DNA of 64,000 nt from the NCBI GenBank assembly GCA_019802505.1, contig JAFMOC010000070.1:287501-351500 (forward strand). Direction: 5' to 3'. Shown piece by piece: positions 29,379 to 40,059 of the stretch. The notes below the pieces were generated by a model that ran no database searches, had not been told where the DNA came from, and saw only the letters and a list, made by a program, of their open reading frames with translations. Each line of letters begins with the position of its first letter. The first letter of the stretch is position 1. Source of the stretch: Corydoras sp. C115. Lineage: Eukaryota > Chordata > Actinopteri > Siluriformes > Callichthyidae. The translations under genes and the position numbers were made by a program.

Positions 29379-29719
29379 CTGTTGTGTACTGTACCGAGAT
29401 GCAAAGTCAGATTCGGAAAGTGCAGAACATTAGCTGAAAGTTCCCTCTCAGTGCAACCTGTTTATCTCGCTCAGCTCTCAGTGCATAATAAATCGGAGTT
29501 TTTCTCTGATGTCTCGCATGTGCAGCGTCTTCAAACGCTAATGAGAATCTCACACACTCTCATGTTCCACAGAGCAGCGTTACGGTGGTACGGAACAACA
29601 CCCCGCCTGCACCGAGGCAACCTTTTCTTTTTTTTTTCTCTCTCCTTAAACCTAGGATACCTTTTTTTATATCACCCCAGCCTCTCCTATCCCTGCACAT
29701 CTCTTCATTCCAGGTAAGG

Positions 29720-30180
29720 ATGAAACCCGCCTGCACGTCTCCCGCTGACCTATTTAGGTAATTGTGCTCTTCATTAAAAAACTGGAGTCTGAAAGAGAAA
29801 TTACACTTCCCCAGCGGTATCTAGGTAACATAATCTCCCTCTGGCGGGCTAATTGCATGGCATGATAACCTCATAGGCCGGGTCTGTTTAATTTTTCATC
29901 TCTTTTCAAATAATTATGGATCAGAGGAGAGGAGTATTGATTTGATTCATTAACTCCCCTGCTCGGCACCAAGGTTAATGATTACACGCATCCCAATTAT
30001 ACTGTAAAGATCCACTGGGCTATTTGCTTTGATTGACTCCCACTTTATTACCGGCGAAGGTTGTGCTGAAACAATTCCCAAATTGGGCAGTGAGTAAGCT
30101 AATGTCAATGCCTAATTGCTTTGTTTTACCATCCACGAAGCCGCCATCCACAAATAAAAGGAATATACGGATCCGGAGAC
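29720..30180. promoter_or_regulatory. Large candidate conserved non-coding element
   Basis: GGTATCTAGGTAACATAATC, GCGGGCTAATTGCATGGCATG, TTTCAAATAATTATGGATC, GGTTAATGATTACACGC, ATCCCAATTATACTG, GCTTTGATTGACTCC (PBX/HOX-like TGATTGAC at 30030-30037) and CAATGCCTAATTGC. Repeat-free over 450 bp with about one homeodomain core per 30 bp. No frame or splice signal of note. Confidence 0.45.
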
Positions 30181-30289
30181 GCATTACGGATGAGGGAGAG
30201 AGGGAGGAATGACTTGCAGGGTCTGTTTTGGACGAAAACAACGTGTTTCTGATGACTCAAGAAAGTGGCTGCATGCTGACAGGTCATTA

Positions 30290-30500
30290 GTCAGTAGCGC
30301 CCGGTTGTGACGGTCTTGCATAAAATCCACAGAGCAACCTGGATTGCAGAAACAATAGGGATGCAGCGCGTTCACCGAGGAGAACGAGGCTTAAATAAGG
30401 CTGGGGGAAAATTAATGTGTGTTCTAGACTTGCTCGGTAAGACGGTCCACGGCGAGCGCCATCAATTCAACAATATGATGACAGTACGGTTGGATTGCTG
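30290..30500. promoter_or_regulatory. Candidate regulatory block
   Basis: Unique-looking DNA with GGAAAATTAATGTG and ACGGTCCACGG words. Adjoins the preceding block and may be part of it. Weak support. Confidence 0.18.
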
Positions 30501-30738
30501 ATTATATAGAGCCTGTCCCAGTTTTTACTTTAATCCCTGGGGTCTTTTTTAAAAGTGCAAAGTTGGATGACACTCAGAAAGACGAGATGCATAGAGCTCT
30601 TTAGGAATCGCTTGTGTATTTCACGGTTTCACTAAAACTACATCATTCCTGCTCTGCAGTTATACAGAAAGACGCTATAGACCAGATACAATGACACCAA
30701 TCAAACAGAATTATTGTTATTCTATATTCTATATATAT

Positions 30739-31056
30739 TATACGGTGGCTTAGTGGTTAGCACGTGCGCCTCTCAGCACTAGGGATTCCCGGTTCGAATC
30801 CCCATCTGGGTGGAGTTTCCATGTTCTCCCCGTGTCCGCGTGGGTTTCCTCCAGGTTCTCCGGTTTCCTCCCACAGTCCAAAAACATGGATCAAGTCAAT
30901 TGAGTTCTCCAAATTGCCCCATATAGAGTGTGTCTGTGTGTGTGAGTGTGTGCCCAGCGATAGATTGGCGTCCTGTCCTTCTCCCCTGGATGGGCATGGG
31001 GAACCCCCACTCCCCCACGACCCTGATATAGGATAAAGCGGAAGATAATGGATGGA
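30739..31056 (+). mobile_element. SINE family A, near full length
   Basis: Lacks only the first GGCGGC. A box TGGCTTAGTGG, B box GGTTCGAATCC, body complete except a gap after CGTCCTGTCC that removes the GGGTGTATCTGCCCAGC block. End GATAAAGCGGAAGATAATGG with GGAT tail. Confidence 0.88.
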
Positions 31057-31074
31057 TATACTGTGTTTATCTCA

Positions 31075-31200
31075 TTTTCTTCTTTTAAATTTAAGTTCTA
31101 ACTTTAGAACAGGGTAAACAGGGTCCGTGAGCCATAATTTTGTTTTTTGTCTCATGTACCACATGCCATATAAATGATTATAAAATTTGATTGAATCTTG
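31075..31200 (+). mobile_element. Possible LINE 3' tail
   Basis: CCATATAAATGATTATAAAATTTGATTGAATCTTGAATC resembles the (TTGAATC)n ends of fish CR1/L2-group LINEs. No coding part precedes it. Confidence 0.3.
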
Positions 31201-31203
31201 AAT

Positions 31204-31498
31204 CACAGAACAGGTATCATTTGGGTGGTGGATTGTTTATTGTCCGTTCTACCGTGACACTGATGTGGTGAGGGGGTTTTAGTGCAGCAGTGCTGCTGTA
31301 GTTTCATTTCTCCACCTCAGTGACACTGCTGGGATAGGAATAATGCACCAACCAAATAATCCCTGCTCTGTGGTGCTACTATTGGGGTCCTGAGCATTAG
31401 AACAGAGTACACAGTATGTACTGTAGAACACAAACAGATGGACTACAGTCTGGAAGTCCATCTTTACAGGAATTGAGAACTGAGAACATGGAGGGCAG
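31204..31498 (-). mobile_element. Fold-back element, family G
   Basis: Complement matches 34278 and 46606: ACAGGTATCATTTGGG, GTGGATTGTTTATTG, ACACTGATGTGGTGAGGG, AGCAGTGCTGCTG, GGATAGGAATAATGC, CACAGTATGTACTG and GAACTGAGAACATGG. Only one terminal arm remains. Confidence 0.75.
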
Positions 31499-31639
31499 AG
31501 GGGTTAGTGTTAATAAAGTGCATGTTAATTGTAACTGTTAATTATAACGGGATGAAAAGCACACCATTAATGCCGCAGCTGTAAACCTGACGTGACTCGA
31601 GTCTAAGAGAAGCTGACAATCCTCAAAAGGAAGAAAGTC

Positions 31640-32045
31640 GTTATGAGATTAAACTTCCACCGAGTCGGGTCAAAACAATTTTCATGGCATTTAGTGCCGG
31701 AGGAAAGTGACAACCTCATCCTTCACTGTACACCTGTACCACGGCCTCTGAAAAGCTTCTGCTGACTGCCGCCAGACGCCGAGCAGCGAGCCGGTGATTT
31801 TAAGCAGACATAAGTACATTAAAACGACGGTAATGTCTAAATGATTTCCTCTGCGAGGCTCACTGCTGTTGTTCTTCCAACGTGATTTCTTTCCATTCGG
31901 CTCGGATCGGTGCGAGAGTTCACAGGAGGATGGAAGCACCTTATTATTGTGGAGTGAATTACTATCCCCTGGAACAGCGAGGAAAAGGTGGGCAAAGGCA
32001 AAAAAAACATCATTAGAGGCTCGAAAAACAGAAGCAATGTCAATT
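31640..32045. promoter_or_regulatory. Candidate conserved non-coding element
   Basis: Repeat-free block with TTTCATGGCATTTAGTGCC, AAACGACGGTAATGTC and GTGAATTACTATCC. No protein resemblance in frames that cross it. Confidence 0.22.
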
Positions 32046-32079
32046 TGCGGCTTGTTTATTTAAGTGAGGCCCAGGTCTC

Positions 32080-32128
32080 GCTCTCTCTCTCTCTCTCTCG
32101 CTCGCTTTCTCTCTCTCTCTCTCTCTTG
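32080..32128. repeat. (CT)n microsatellite
   Basis: CTCTCT array interrupted by GCTCGCTTT in the middle. Confidence 0.92.
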
Positions 32129-32159
32129 TCTGCCGATCACAGTCGCTTTGTTGATCTTC

Positions 32160-32990
32160 CAAAGAAGTGAATCAGATGCACTGGGTGTTTCAACAATCAA
32201 GCCATGACTTCTTTGTGGTTCTGGGACTCCGTTTAAAAGCAAACTGCCCCACGAGTTTGGAACCATCACAGCCAACAACGTCTCACAGCCATTTAGGAAA
32301 CATTCGCCCAATTAGTTAGCCAGTCTCGAAAAACACTAGAGTAAGAGGATGGAAAGGGGACCGGCCATGATGCAATGGAAGAGCAATCTGCTGTGATTTG
32401 GGAAGTCCGACTGCGGATCCCTGGTGGAAGGTTGACTTATTCCATGCCTGAGAGCCTGCACAATCTCACGCGCTGTGGGACGCTTGGGCAAAGCGACCCG
32501 GGGCCTTCAAAAATAATGCAGACGGACACCGACGGCGGTGGTCTCCCGGTTTCCAATGGAAAAGCTGAGCGACTACACTTTCCAGAAAAACTGAGGGCCG
32601 CTGTTGTCGTCTTGTATTGCCTCTCACCGTCCGTCCACAGGGAGGGAACATGCAAACAGGCTCGGCTTGTTTAATTGCCCAGAGTTTCATTTGGCCTGGG
32701 CAGCCCGGGACCCCAGGCAAAGCGAATGGAACGGTGATCTCTGCTGTACCCCTGGGCTTTGCTGCCTGTAATCTTGGTGGAGGAGATGTTGACATGGGTC
32801 AACTGTTTCCTTGCGTTCCCTCCCGCATCTGAATTTAACCCTCCATGCAGGAATGGTAGAAGACGTGTGGAGTTTCCCAGCAGAGCAGCACTGTGCTGTC
32901 CTGACCGCGGGCTCGGGGCTGCCGCTCCCTCTGGGGTGATTGGAAGCTGTTGACATTGCAGGAAAAACTCGCTGCTTTAACAAGTGTTTT
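32160..32990. promoter_or_regulatory. Long unique block, candidate regulatory DNA
   Basis: About 830 bp without any repeat, the longest such run in the central window. Contains GCCCAATTAGTTAGCC, CATGATGCAATGG, CTGCCTGTAATCTTGG and CTTGTTTAATTGCCCAGAG. Frames of 71-109 codons overlap on both strands and none has a recognisable domain. Could include a small exon that I cannot recognise. Confidence 0.28.
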
Positions 32991-33229
32991 AAGACCGTGG
33001 CCGGGTTCAGGGACGATGACTCGGAATGTTCGAGGTGTTAACAGCGAGGCCTGAAGCCCTGAGGTCTCCTTATGTTCACAGGTACGCAGGACGCCAGCGC
33101 TCACCAGCTACACAGCGCTTGTAAAGGTCTAAAACAAACGCTTACGCTGACGTCAAACTTTAACGCTAAACACTGTATGACCAAAATCCTTTATAAGTCT
33201 TTATATAGCACTTTTTTTTTGCAAAAGCA

Positions 33230-33497
33230 AATTGGGATTCCCGGTTCGATTCCCATTCTGGGTGGAGTTTCCATGTCCCCCCCATTGTCGTGGGTTTCCT
33301 CTGGGTTCTCTGTTTCCTCCACAGTCCAAAAACAATTGAATTAAGGTCAATTGAATTCTCCAAATTGCCCCATATAGAGTGTGTCTATGTAGGTGAGAGT
33401 GTGCCCAGTGGCTGAAACTTTCCCCCCTGGATGGGCATGGGAACCCCCCCTGTGACCCTAGTAGAGTATAAAGCAGAAGATAATGGATGGATGGATC
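33230..33497 (+). mobile_element. SINE family A, 5'-truncated
   Basis: Starts at GGGATTCCCGGTTCGATTCCC (B box with one change), so the A box is gone. The body is shortened at CCCCCCATTGTCG and GTGCCCAGTGGCTG; end GTATAAAGCAGAAGATAATGG plus GGAT tail. The next element abuts the tail. Confidence 0.82.
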
Positions 33498-33552
33498 ATT
33501 GTGAGGACCGAGGCTCCTCCTCCTTGTGCGTTCGGGCAGCATCAACAGTGCA
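33498..33552 (-). mobile_element. Repeat family E, fragment
   Basis: TGTGAGGACCGAGGCTC and CGGGCAGCATCAACAGTG are the complement of the middle of family E. Confidence 0.6.
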
Positions 33553-33690
33553 ATGAACCCCAACCTCAATTGCAACTTTGGGTTGAATTGGAATACAGAC
33601 TCAGAGTAAGGATTTGCTCATTTTTGGCTGCATTTGGAAAAAAAATCCCCATTTTATTTTGTGGAATAGAGGTTTGTAGTGATGACATCC
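33553..33690 (+). pseudogene. Possible Tc1-like transposase scrap
   Basis: CAACTTTGGGTTGAATTGGAATACAGAC gives LWDELEHR-like residues after one change (TTTGGG TTG AAT TGG is shifted). Only this motif region survives, sandwiched after a family E piece. Confidence 0.4.
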
Positions 33691-33949
33691 TTATAACCTG
33701 GGGCCCTAGGGCCCCCATCCAGCCCTTTGGCTGTCCCCTTTTACGGTACAAGGTTAATGAGAAGAGAAAAAATAGCTAATAATTACACTTTTATTTTGAA
33801 TGACGTTCTGCTGGCGGTTTAGGTACTCCACCACAGTCCCCGTTCATTTTCATGGGGGCCCCTTGAGAACGGCCTCAGCCTCGTCCCCTGGGAACAAACC
33901 TCCGCACATCGGTATAGAACACTTACATTACCGCACCGCCTTCTGCATG

Positions 33950-34150
33950 AAACTGTAAATAGGAACCGGCGCGTTATGAGAAAGGCGGGCCTGCGTATTT
34001 AACAGCCGAGAAAGGTTCATTTGAGGTCATCATCATAATACCAGAGATTAATTACCACATCAGTGAGACTGAAGTGGCTCTTGCTTTGGATTATATGAAT
34101 GATGTGCTTCACATAATGCCTCTCCATGCAGCCCGGTCTCAACACCCTCT
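33950..34150. promoter_or_regulatory. Candidate conserved non-coding element
   Basis: ACCAGAGATTAATTACCACATC, GGATTATATGAATGATGTG and CACATAATGCC in repeat-free sequence. Confidence 0.28.
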
Positions 34151-34277
34151 TCATTAACGAACCGAACAAAAAACAACCACCTCAAACATCAGCAGCGCCA
34201 TATAATCATACAACACACAAATAATGTTTAAAGTTTTAAATACTAAACTCATGCACCGAATAAAAGCTGTTCAGAGT

Positions 34278-34622
34278 TCAAAAGTTTGGACGCGCCCCCT
34301 TTTTATGCATGTTCTCAGTTCCACATACTGTAAAGATGGACTTTGTAGTTCTACAATTCCAGACTGTGGTCCATCTGTTTTTGTTCCACAGAACATACTG
34401 TGTACTCTGTTCTAATGGTCAGAACCCCAATAGTACCACCATCACTGCAGAACTGCCAAACAATCCACCACCCAAATAATACCTGTTCTGTGATGCTCCT
34501 GACCAATGGACAACAGAGAACCAACAGGGGACTAACAAAAATAAGAACACACATGGACTACAGTTTGTCCATCTATATGGTAAGTGGAGGAATACATTGA
34601 AAAGGGGGCGTGGCCAAACTTT
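34278..34622 (+). mobile_element. Fold-back/MITE-like element, family G, both ends present
   Basis: Outer ends AAAGTTTGGACGCGCCCCC and GGGGGCGTGGCCAAACTTT are about 20-bp inverted repeats. Inside them, TGGACTTTGTAGTTCTAC ... GTCCATCTG pairs with CAGTTTGTCCATCTATATGG. The centre is shortened relative to 46606. No open frame. Ends of this kind suggest a Tc1/mariner-type non-autonomous DNA element, but a TA target duplication is not clear. Confidence 0.72.
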
Positions 34623-35049
34623 ACTGTATAAAATGATAATACTCAGCTGATTGTGAGGATGTTTTTAAAGTAGCGTCTGGTTCATTTGGTGTTTGATGAA
34701 TGAGGTTCGAACTGATGAAGGCCTTTTCATCGGACGCTACAGAACCAAAACCAAAAGATTTTTCCTGAGGAAACGACGAAGCTGATTTGACACATTTGCC
34801 GTCGTTTCCTGCGCCCTAATTTCGAACCTTTATAAAATTCGTACCGAGGACGCTCTAAGCTGCGCTCCCCGCAGAGAGAACTATATATGAGAGAGAAGGA
34901 TGCTATGAAAGTATCCCGTATCATCCGGCGTCGAATTTAAAAATCAATCAGTCACAGGTTATAGAACAGGATCTGGTTTGGAGGAACACTTCGACTCTCG
35001 CCCCATCGTCCTCTGCCCCGCTTTTCCTTCCTCCTGATGTCTGCCTCCA

Positions 35050-35280
35050 ACCTGATTCATGTGACAGTCAGTGGTGAGTAACTAATTCCTTCCATTTTAT
35101 CGCTGCAGCCTCGCGAGCGGGTCCACGGTGCCAGATGATAAGCGCCACTGGCACCGAGACATTTGCACAAACAAAGGCACTCAGATGCCAACAGGCCAAT
35201 GAGTCACAAGCAGACTGCAGATTGATTCCTTCCCGACGGATGAGGAAGTTAAGCCTTGAGTCACACACGGTCAGAGGAAG
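35050..35280. promoter_or_regulatory. Candidate conserved non-coding element
   Basis: GAGTAACTAATTCC, CCATTTTATCGC, CAGATGATAAGCGCC, AACAAAGGC (SOX-like) and CCAATGAGTCACAAGC. Also a GGTGAGTAAC donor-like word at 35072, with no exon found upstream. Confidence 0.27.
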
Positions 35281-35445
35281 AGAGATGGTTTTAGGGGAAC
35301 AGTGGTAGGTATCTGCAAAGTTACCAATGATTCATGGATCATTTTTAGACCCTTTTTAACTTCTTATACAAAAGGAAGCAAGTTAGAATGAGGAACTTAT
35401 GAGAAAGCCTGCAGAGGTAATCCACACATACAATTACAACAATGG

Positions 35446-35446
<1 letters not shown>

Positions 35447-35478
<32 letters not shown>
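35447..35478. repeat. (TTA)n microsatellite
   Basis: Ten uninterrupted ATT units. Confidence 0.95.
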
Positions 35479-35614
35479 AATGTGTGGTTTATGTATAAAC
35501 ATGTAAACAGCTTAACATAAACCTACAGCAATAAAAACAGCCATAAATTATCTGCTTTAGTAATTCTAATTAAATTAAAGTGATCTATTTTATCTATAGT
35601 GATCTATTCTAGAG

Positions 35615-35683
35615 TACACACAGGAATTTGTCCTCCACATTTAACCCATCCGTGCAGTAAAAACACACACACACACACACACT
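35615..35683 (-). mobile_element. SINE family C, 3' end
   Basis: TTGTCCTCCACATTTAACCC, ATCCGTGCAGT and the internal (CA)n. The rest of the element is replaced by a TG/TA-rich stretch up to 35795. Confidence 0.65.
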
Positions 35684-35880
35684 ATGTGTGTATAGTGTGT
35701 ATAATGCGTGTGTGTATTTATGTATGTTTGTATATAGGTATGTATGTGTATATACCTGTGTGTATATATATATGTATATAGGAATGTATGTATAGGTTGT
35801 TTTTCTCCCTCTCTCTTCTATTTTTTTTAGGTTGTTTCTTTTTTCTCTCTCTCTCCTTTTCCTCCTCTTTTTTCTCCCCT
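35684..35880. repeat. TG/TA-rich then CT-rich low complexity
   Basis: GTGTGTATAGTGTGTATAATG-type irregular repeats to 35795, then TTTTTTCTCTCTCTCTCC-type pyrimidine tract to 35880. Confidence 0.8.
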
Positions 35881-35976
35881 GTCATGCATTGGCGGAATAA
35901 TTCAAATCAATCAAATAAAAGCACAATTAACAGGAATAGGCTACAATAATCTGAAGAACTGTTCCTATAAAAATGT

Positions 35977-35979
<3 letters not shown>

Positions 35980-36022
<43 letters not shown>

Positions 36023-36213
36023 ACACACACTGAGTGAAGTGAGCACACATGCCCGGAGCGGTGGGCAGCCCTGTACACGGCGCCGGGGGAGCAATTAGTG
36101 TTAGGTGCCTTCCCAAGGGCACTTCAGTCAGAGCACTTGGTGAGACCAGGAATCAAACCGTGGACCTTCAGGTCGCCAGGCTGGCTCCTTAACCCCAAGC
36201 CTACGACTGAAAT
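35980..36213 (-). mobile_element. SINE family C, full length
   Basis: Minus strand: GGGGTTAAGGAGCCAGCCTGG head, B box GGTTTGATTCC, GAAGTGCCCTTGGGAAG, GCACCTAACACTAATTGC, GGGCTGCCCACCGCTC, GTGTGCTCACTTCACTC, then (TG)n at 35980-36030. The most complete member of the family here. Confidence 0.82.
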
Positions 36214-36249
36214 GAACATTCAGATGTGTCCACATACTTTTGTTGACTT

Positions 36250-36570
36250 CAGCAGAGCAGTCATGTCATGATGCAGCACGCAGCGCAGGCTCTTCATTAG
36301 ACTCGCAGTCGCCTGCAGCCGTACCACGTAAACAAACACGGGGAACGCCGTGGCGGCCGTCCACAGTGCGTTTGTCTGCAGTGTCTGCGACTGTAGCATA
36401 ACAAATCCTGAAGTGCCACTCCAGTCATTCCATTACCCAGCAGTCCTCCTCCTCCCCAGGGGCAATTAGGAGGCAGATTTATTAGACATAATTAAGAGCG
36501 TACACGGCTCCTGTTCTGGCCCCGATATTTAATTTGCTGACTTTAATGAAACAGAAATAATCCGACCTGC
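36250..36570. promoter_or_regulatory. Candidate conserved non-coding element with forkhead-like site
   Basis: GTAAACAAACA at 36328-36338 matches a forkhead site. GGGGCAATTAGGAGGC, ATTTATTAGACATAATTAAGAG and GATATTTAATTTGC follow. Repeat-free. Confidence 0.38.
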
Positions 36571-36696
36571 ACAGTCTGGGTTGTAAAGGTCTGTGTTGTC
36601 TGCCTGCTAAAGACTTTCGAATGATTAAAAGAGAGTTATTTTTGATCTACGGTTTGACAGCGAGTCTGCTGGAGCTCCTCCAAAAACTAAACCATG

Positions 36697-36697
36697 T

Positions 36698-36739
<42 letters not shown>
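36697..36739. repeat. (CA)n microsatellite
   Basis: Twenty-one uninterrupted units. Confidence 0.95.
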
Positions 36740-36740
<1 letters not shown>

Positions 36741-37207
36741 TTTTATGTCTTTCTATTGTCAAACAGAGCGTTCCAATCACTGTCTGGCCTAAAAGGATTA
36801 AATCTGTGGACTTGCAAAAGTGTGAAATATCACACGTCCAGAGAAAAGTCTCAGCCAACAGCCGGGCTGCCATGTCCATATGTCTTCCTCACGTTCCCTT
36901 CGTACCATTGGACACCCTCATTTACTTAAAAGCAAAAAAAAAAATGACATGGCAACAGCAGGGTTGTTGTCCATGTCCAACACAAACTTAACACTTTACA
37001 TTAAAATCATAGCATTTTACATATAAATAGTAGAACCTTGCTATATTTTACAGCTTTGCTTCGGTTTGTATGTGAATTTTAATGTTGGTCACTTTTTGGT
37101 GTTTATTTTTATTTATAGAAATATACTTAATTTAAGTAACAGAGAAAAAAATAAAAAAAAACAACCACAACAACTTCCACATCACCTAAAAATCTGTTTC
37201 CTTTGCA

Positions 37208-37322
37208 CACAAAAGCACTAATCACTCTCCCACCAATCACTGGTGTGGCTGCTCAAACCACATAGAGGTGCTGAGACATAATGAGCTGCTTCTTGGTTGT
37301 AAAGAGTACAGAGTAAAGAGTA
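37208..37322 (-). mobile_element. Family D-related module
   Basis: AGCACTAATCACTCTCCCACC, AATCACTGGTGTGGCTGCTC, AAACCACATAGAGG and TTCTTGGTTGTAAAGAGTAC align with 11812 and with the complement of 9315-9340. Confidence 0.5.
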
Positions 37323-37359
37323 TAAACCTCCACAGGATCCAAAACAGTAAGTATGTTAA

Positions 37360-37362
<3 letters not shown>

Positions 37363-37424
<62 letters not shown>
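37363..37424. repeat. (TA)n microsatellite
   Basis: Thirty-one uninterrupted TA units. ATACACATGCAAACACC follows. Confidence 0.95.
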
Positions 37425-37428
<4 letters not shown>

Positions 37429-37446
37429 TGCATACACATGCAAACA

Positions 37447-37450
37447 CCTG

Positions 37451-37487
<37 letters not shown>

Positions 37488-37662
37488 GGGGGGGGGGCAG
37501 CTTCGAATAACAATCAGGTTTGATGAATTTACAGTATATTTGGTTTTCTCCATGGCTTCTGACTTGTGGTGTTCTCATTCGCTTTGTAAGTCGAAGTTTG
37601 TCGCTTTGTAAGTTTGGATAAAAGCGTCTGCTAAATGACTAAATGTAAATGTAAATGTAAAC
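37447..37662 (+). mobile_element. Repeat family F with UnaL2-type tail
   Basis: CCTGTTGT, an A run of about 27, a G run of 13, CAGCTTCGAATAACAATC, AGGTTTGATGAATTTACAG, TGGTTTTCTCC, TGTTCTCATTCGCTTTG, hairpin TTTGGATAAAAGCG and AAATGTAAATGTAAATG. It matches the complement of 58262-58430 along its length, including the homopolymer junction. Confidence 0.78.
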
Positions 37663-37669
37663 ACGTATA

Positions 37670-38212
37670 AGGTGTAGCACCCCAGACTATCCCGTCTGTC
37701 TGAACAGCTCTACTATACGGTCTTAATAAGAAGCAGGTGAGATGAATTAACTGCTGGTGCAACAGGAAATGAGAACAGGAAACCATGTAATAAATGTAAT
37801 GAGCTGACAGACGCCACACAGAGACTGAAAAATCATTTGGTTCAGTATTAGGGAAAATGAGAAACACCATTTCCTCTAATCTGTAAAACTAAACGTTGTT
37901 TAGATCTGAACTCTTACTGCTGTACATTATTTATTCTCTAACTCATTAACAGAGTTCTTAATCAAAGACCTGCAACAGAATCAGACAGTAAAGTAAATAC
38001 AGAGGGAATTTAATGGAGGCCAAAAGAATCAGCTGCATTAAACACGTGATCCAACTTACAAACTGAACTCTGATTCAGGCAACAACCATCTCAAACCATT
38101 TCCCCTGCTGTATGTTTCTGTTTTCAGAAGTATGTGTATATCTGAGGTATCATCTGACACTAAGTCAGTTTTAACGCTATTCCATTAGCTATCCACACTA
38201 ATTATTCCATTA

Positions 38213-38216
<4 letters not shown>
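37670..38216. other. Unassigned stretch
   Basis: No transposon or exon recognised. AT-rich right end leads into a TA array. Confidence 0.35.

Positions 38217-38282
<66 letters not shown>
38217..38282. repeat. (TA)n microsatellite
   Basis: About 32 uninterrupted TA units. Confidence 0.95.
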
Positions 38283-38286
<4 letters not shown>

Positions 38287-38329
38287 CACACCATTAACCC
38301 TCCACAGTCCCAGTTTCTGACCTGGCATA

Positions 38330-38590
38330 CAGGTTCTCATGTCCACCTCTCAGCGTTGAGGATCCAGGTTACATTTCTATCTGGGTGGAGTTTCCATGTT
38401 CTCCCCGTGTCCATGTGGGTTCCCTCCGGGTTCTGCAGTTTCCTTCCACTAACAAAGAACATGGATTCAGGAGGAATTAGGTGCTCTATATTGCCAGATA
38501 GTATGTGTGAGTGTGTGCCCAGCAATGGATTGGTGCCCTGTCCTGGCTGTATCTGTCCAGCGGCCGAAATGTTCTCCCTTGTTAAAATGA
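38330..38590 (+). mobile_element. SINE family A, diverged
   Basis: CCTCTCAGCGTTGAGGATCC, GGTTACATTTC (ruined B box), GGAGTTTCCATGTTCTCC, ATGGATTGGTGCCCTGTCC and CGAAATGTTCTCC. Older than most copies. Confidence 0.78.
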
Positions 38591-39281
38591 GATAACACCC
38601 CAAATTCAAAACTTGTGAATGATTTACGAAGTGACTTTCAATTATATTCCAACTTGCAGGTTTCACTCACTGAGATTTTCCTGAACCCATTTTACGTTTA
38701 TAATATTTAGTTTACATCTAAAAATTAATTCACCGATTCATTCTGATCGCTGCTGGATTTTGGTGAACACACCACCAACAATGAAAGTTTATAATTATAT
38801 AATTGCATCTGAGAAACACCTCCATTCCCTGGGTAGCTCCATGGCCCCATTCTGTCAGGTGAGGTTTGCACCATGTGTTTTCTCAAAAGGAAACAGAATC
38901 TGGCAGTAAATGGGTTACAGTACGAGAGTAATACAATAATCCGGGATGATTTTAGACTCACACATTGATCTAAAAGCACTACTGCCCCGGCTGCTTCACT
39001 GGGGAGTCGTGTGCACGTGTGAAAGGTATCCTGATGAACATGTGTTAACCTCTCAGCGTTCATTCCGCCAATAAAACAGATACAATAAATACAACAGCAG
39101 CATCACAGTGGAGGACGAACAACTCATTAATGATTTAAATGGGAAAAAAGAGCAGCATAGCAACATAAAATGAAAAATGCTTTATATATGAAGGAACGGT
39201 ACCGTCTGTTTGATAGCAGTTAGGAACTTTGGTACCAAATTAGTGACGAACAACGGATTGTAGGGGGAACTGTTTCATCGA
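38591..39281. other. Unassigned stretch
   Basis: No feature recognised. A 112-codon minus-strand frame at 38725-39063 has no domain. Confidence 0.35.
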
Positions 39282-39470
39282 ACACTGAGTGAAGTGAACA
39301 CATGTGTCCAGAGCGGTGGACAACACTGTACACGGCGCCTGAGGAGTAATTAGGGTTGGGTGCCTTACCCGAGGGCATTTCAGCCAGAGTACTTGGTGGG
39401 ACTGAGAATGGAACCTGGTACCTTCTGGTCAGAGGGCTGGTTCCTTAACCATGAGCCTACAACTGCCCCA
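39282..39470 (-). mobile_element. SINE family C
   Basis: Complement of GTTAAGGAACCAGCC, ACCAGAAGGTACCAGGTTCC, GAAATGCCCTCGGG, GCACCCAACCCTAATTAC and GTGTTCACTTCACTCAG. The microsatellite end is lost. Confidence 0.75.
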
Positions 39471-39472
39471 CC

Positions 39473-39762
39473 TTCCATCCATCCGTCATCTTCTGCTTTA
39501 TCCTTCACTAGGGCAGATACACCAATCTATCGCTAGGCACACACTCACTCACACACACACACACACACACACACTCTATATGGGGCAATTTGGAGAATTC
39601 AATAGACCTTGATCCATGTTTTTGGACTGTGGGAGAAAACCGGAGAACCCGGAGGAAAACCCATGCGGACACGGGGAGAACATGGAAACTCCACCCAGAA
39701 TTGGATTCGAATCCCTACAGCTGAGAGGAGAACATGCTAACCACTAAGCCACCATGCCGCCC
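39473..39762 (-). mobile_element. SINE family A
   Basis: Minus-strand head GGGCGGCATGGTGGCTTAGTG with intact A box, and ATTCGAATCC in the B-box region. A deletion removes the C tract and GGGCATGGGG block (TTCACTAGGGCAGATACACC). It abuts a family C SINE in the same orientation. Confidence 0.85.
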
Positions 39763-40059
39763 TCGTTCTGCATCATTATTTAAATTTTTTTTTAATGATT
39801 TTTTACTTTTGCAATTTATTGTTTGGGCCAAGGTTTAATATTTAGTTTGGGTTTGGCCCAGATTCAGAGTTTTGATGGATTGGACATACAGTAATAAATA
39901 ATCGAGGTATCACCGACATGACGAGATGATGTTTCCAGACGTTTTGACTAATTGTTTATTGCATAATCCATTTCTGTTCATCAGCCCTGAATGAGAACCT
40001 CAGACGTCCACGTCTTAAACCATGACCTGATGATGCACAGGTCTTTTTTTCAGCTTTTT

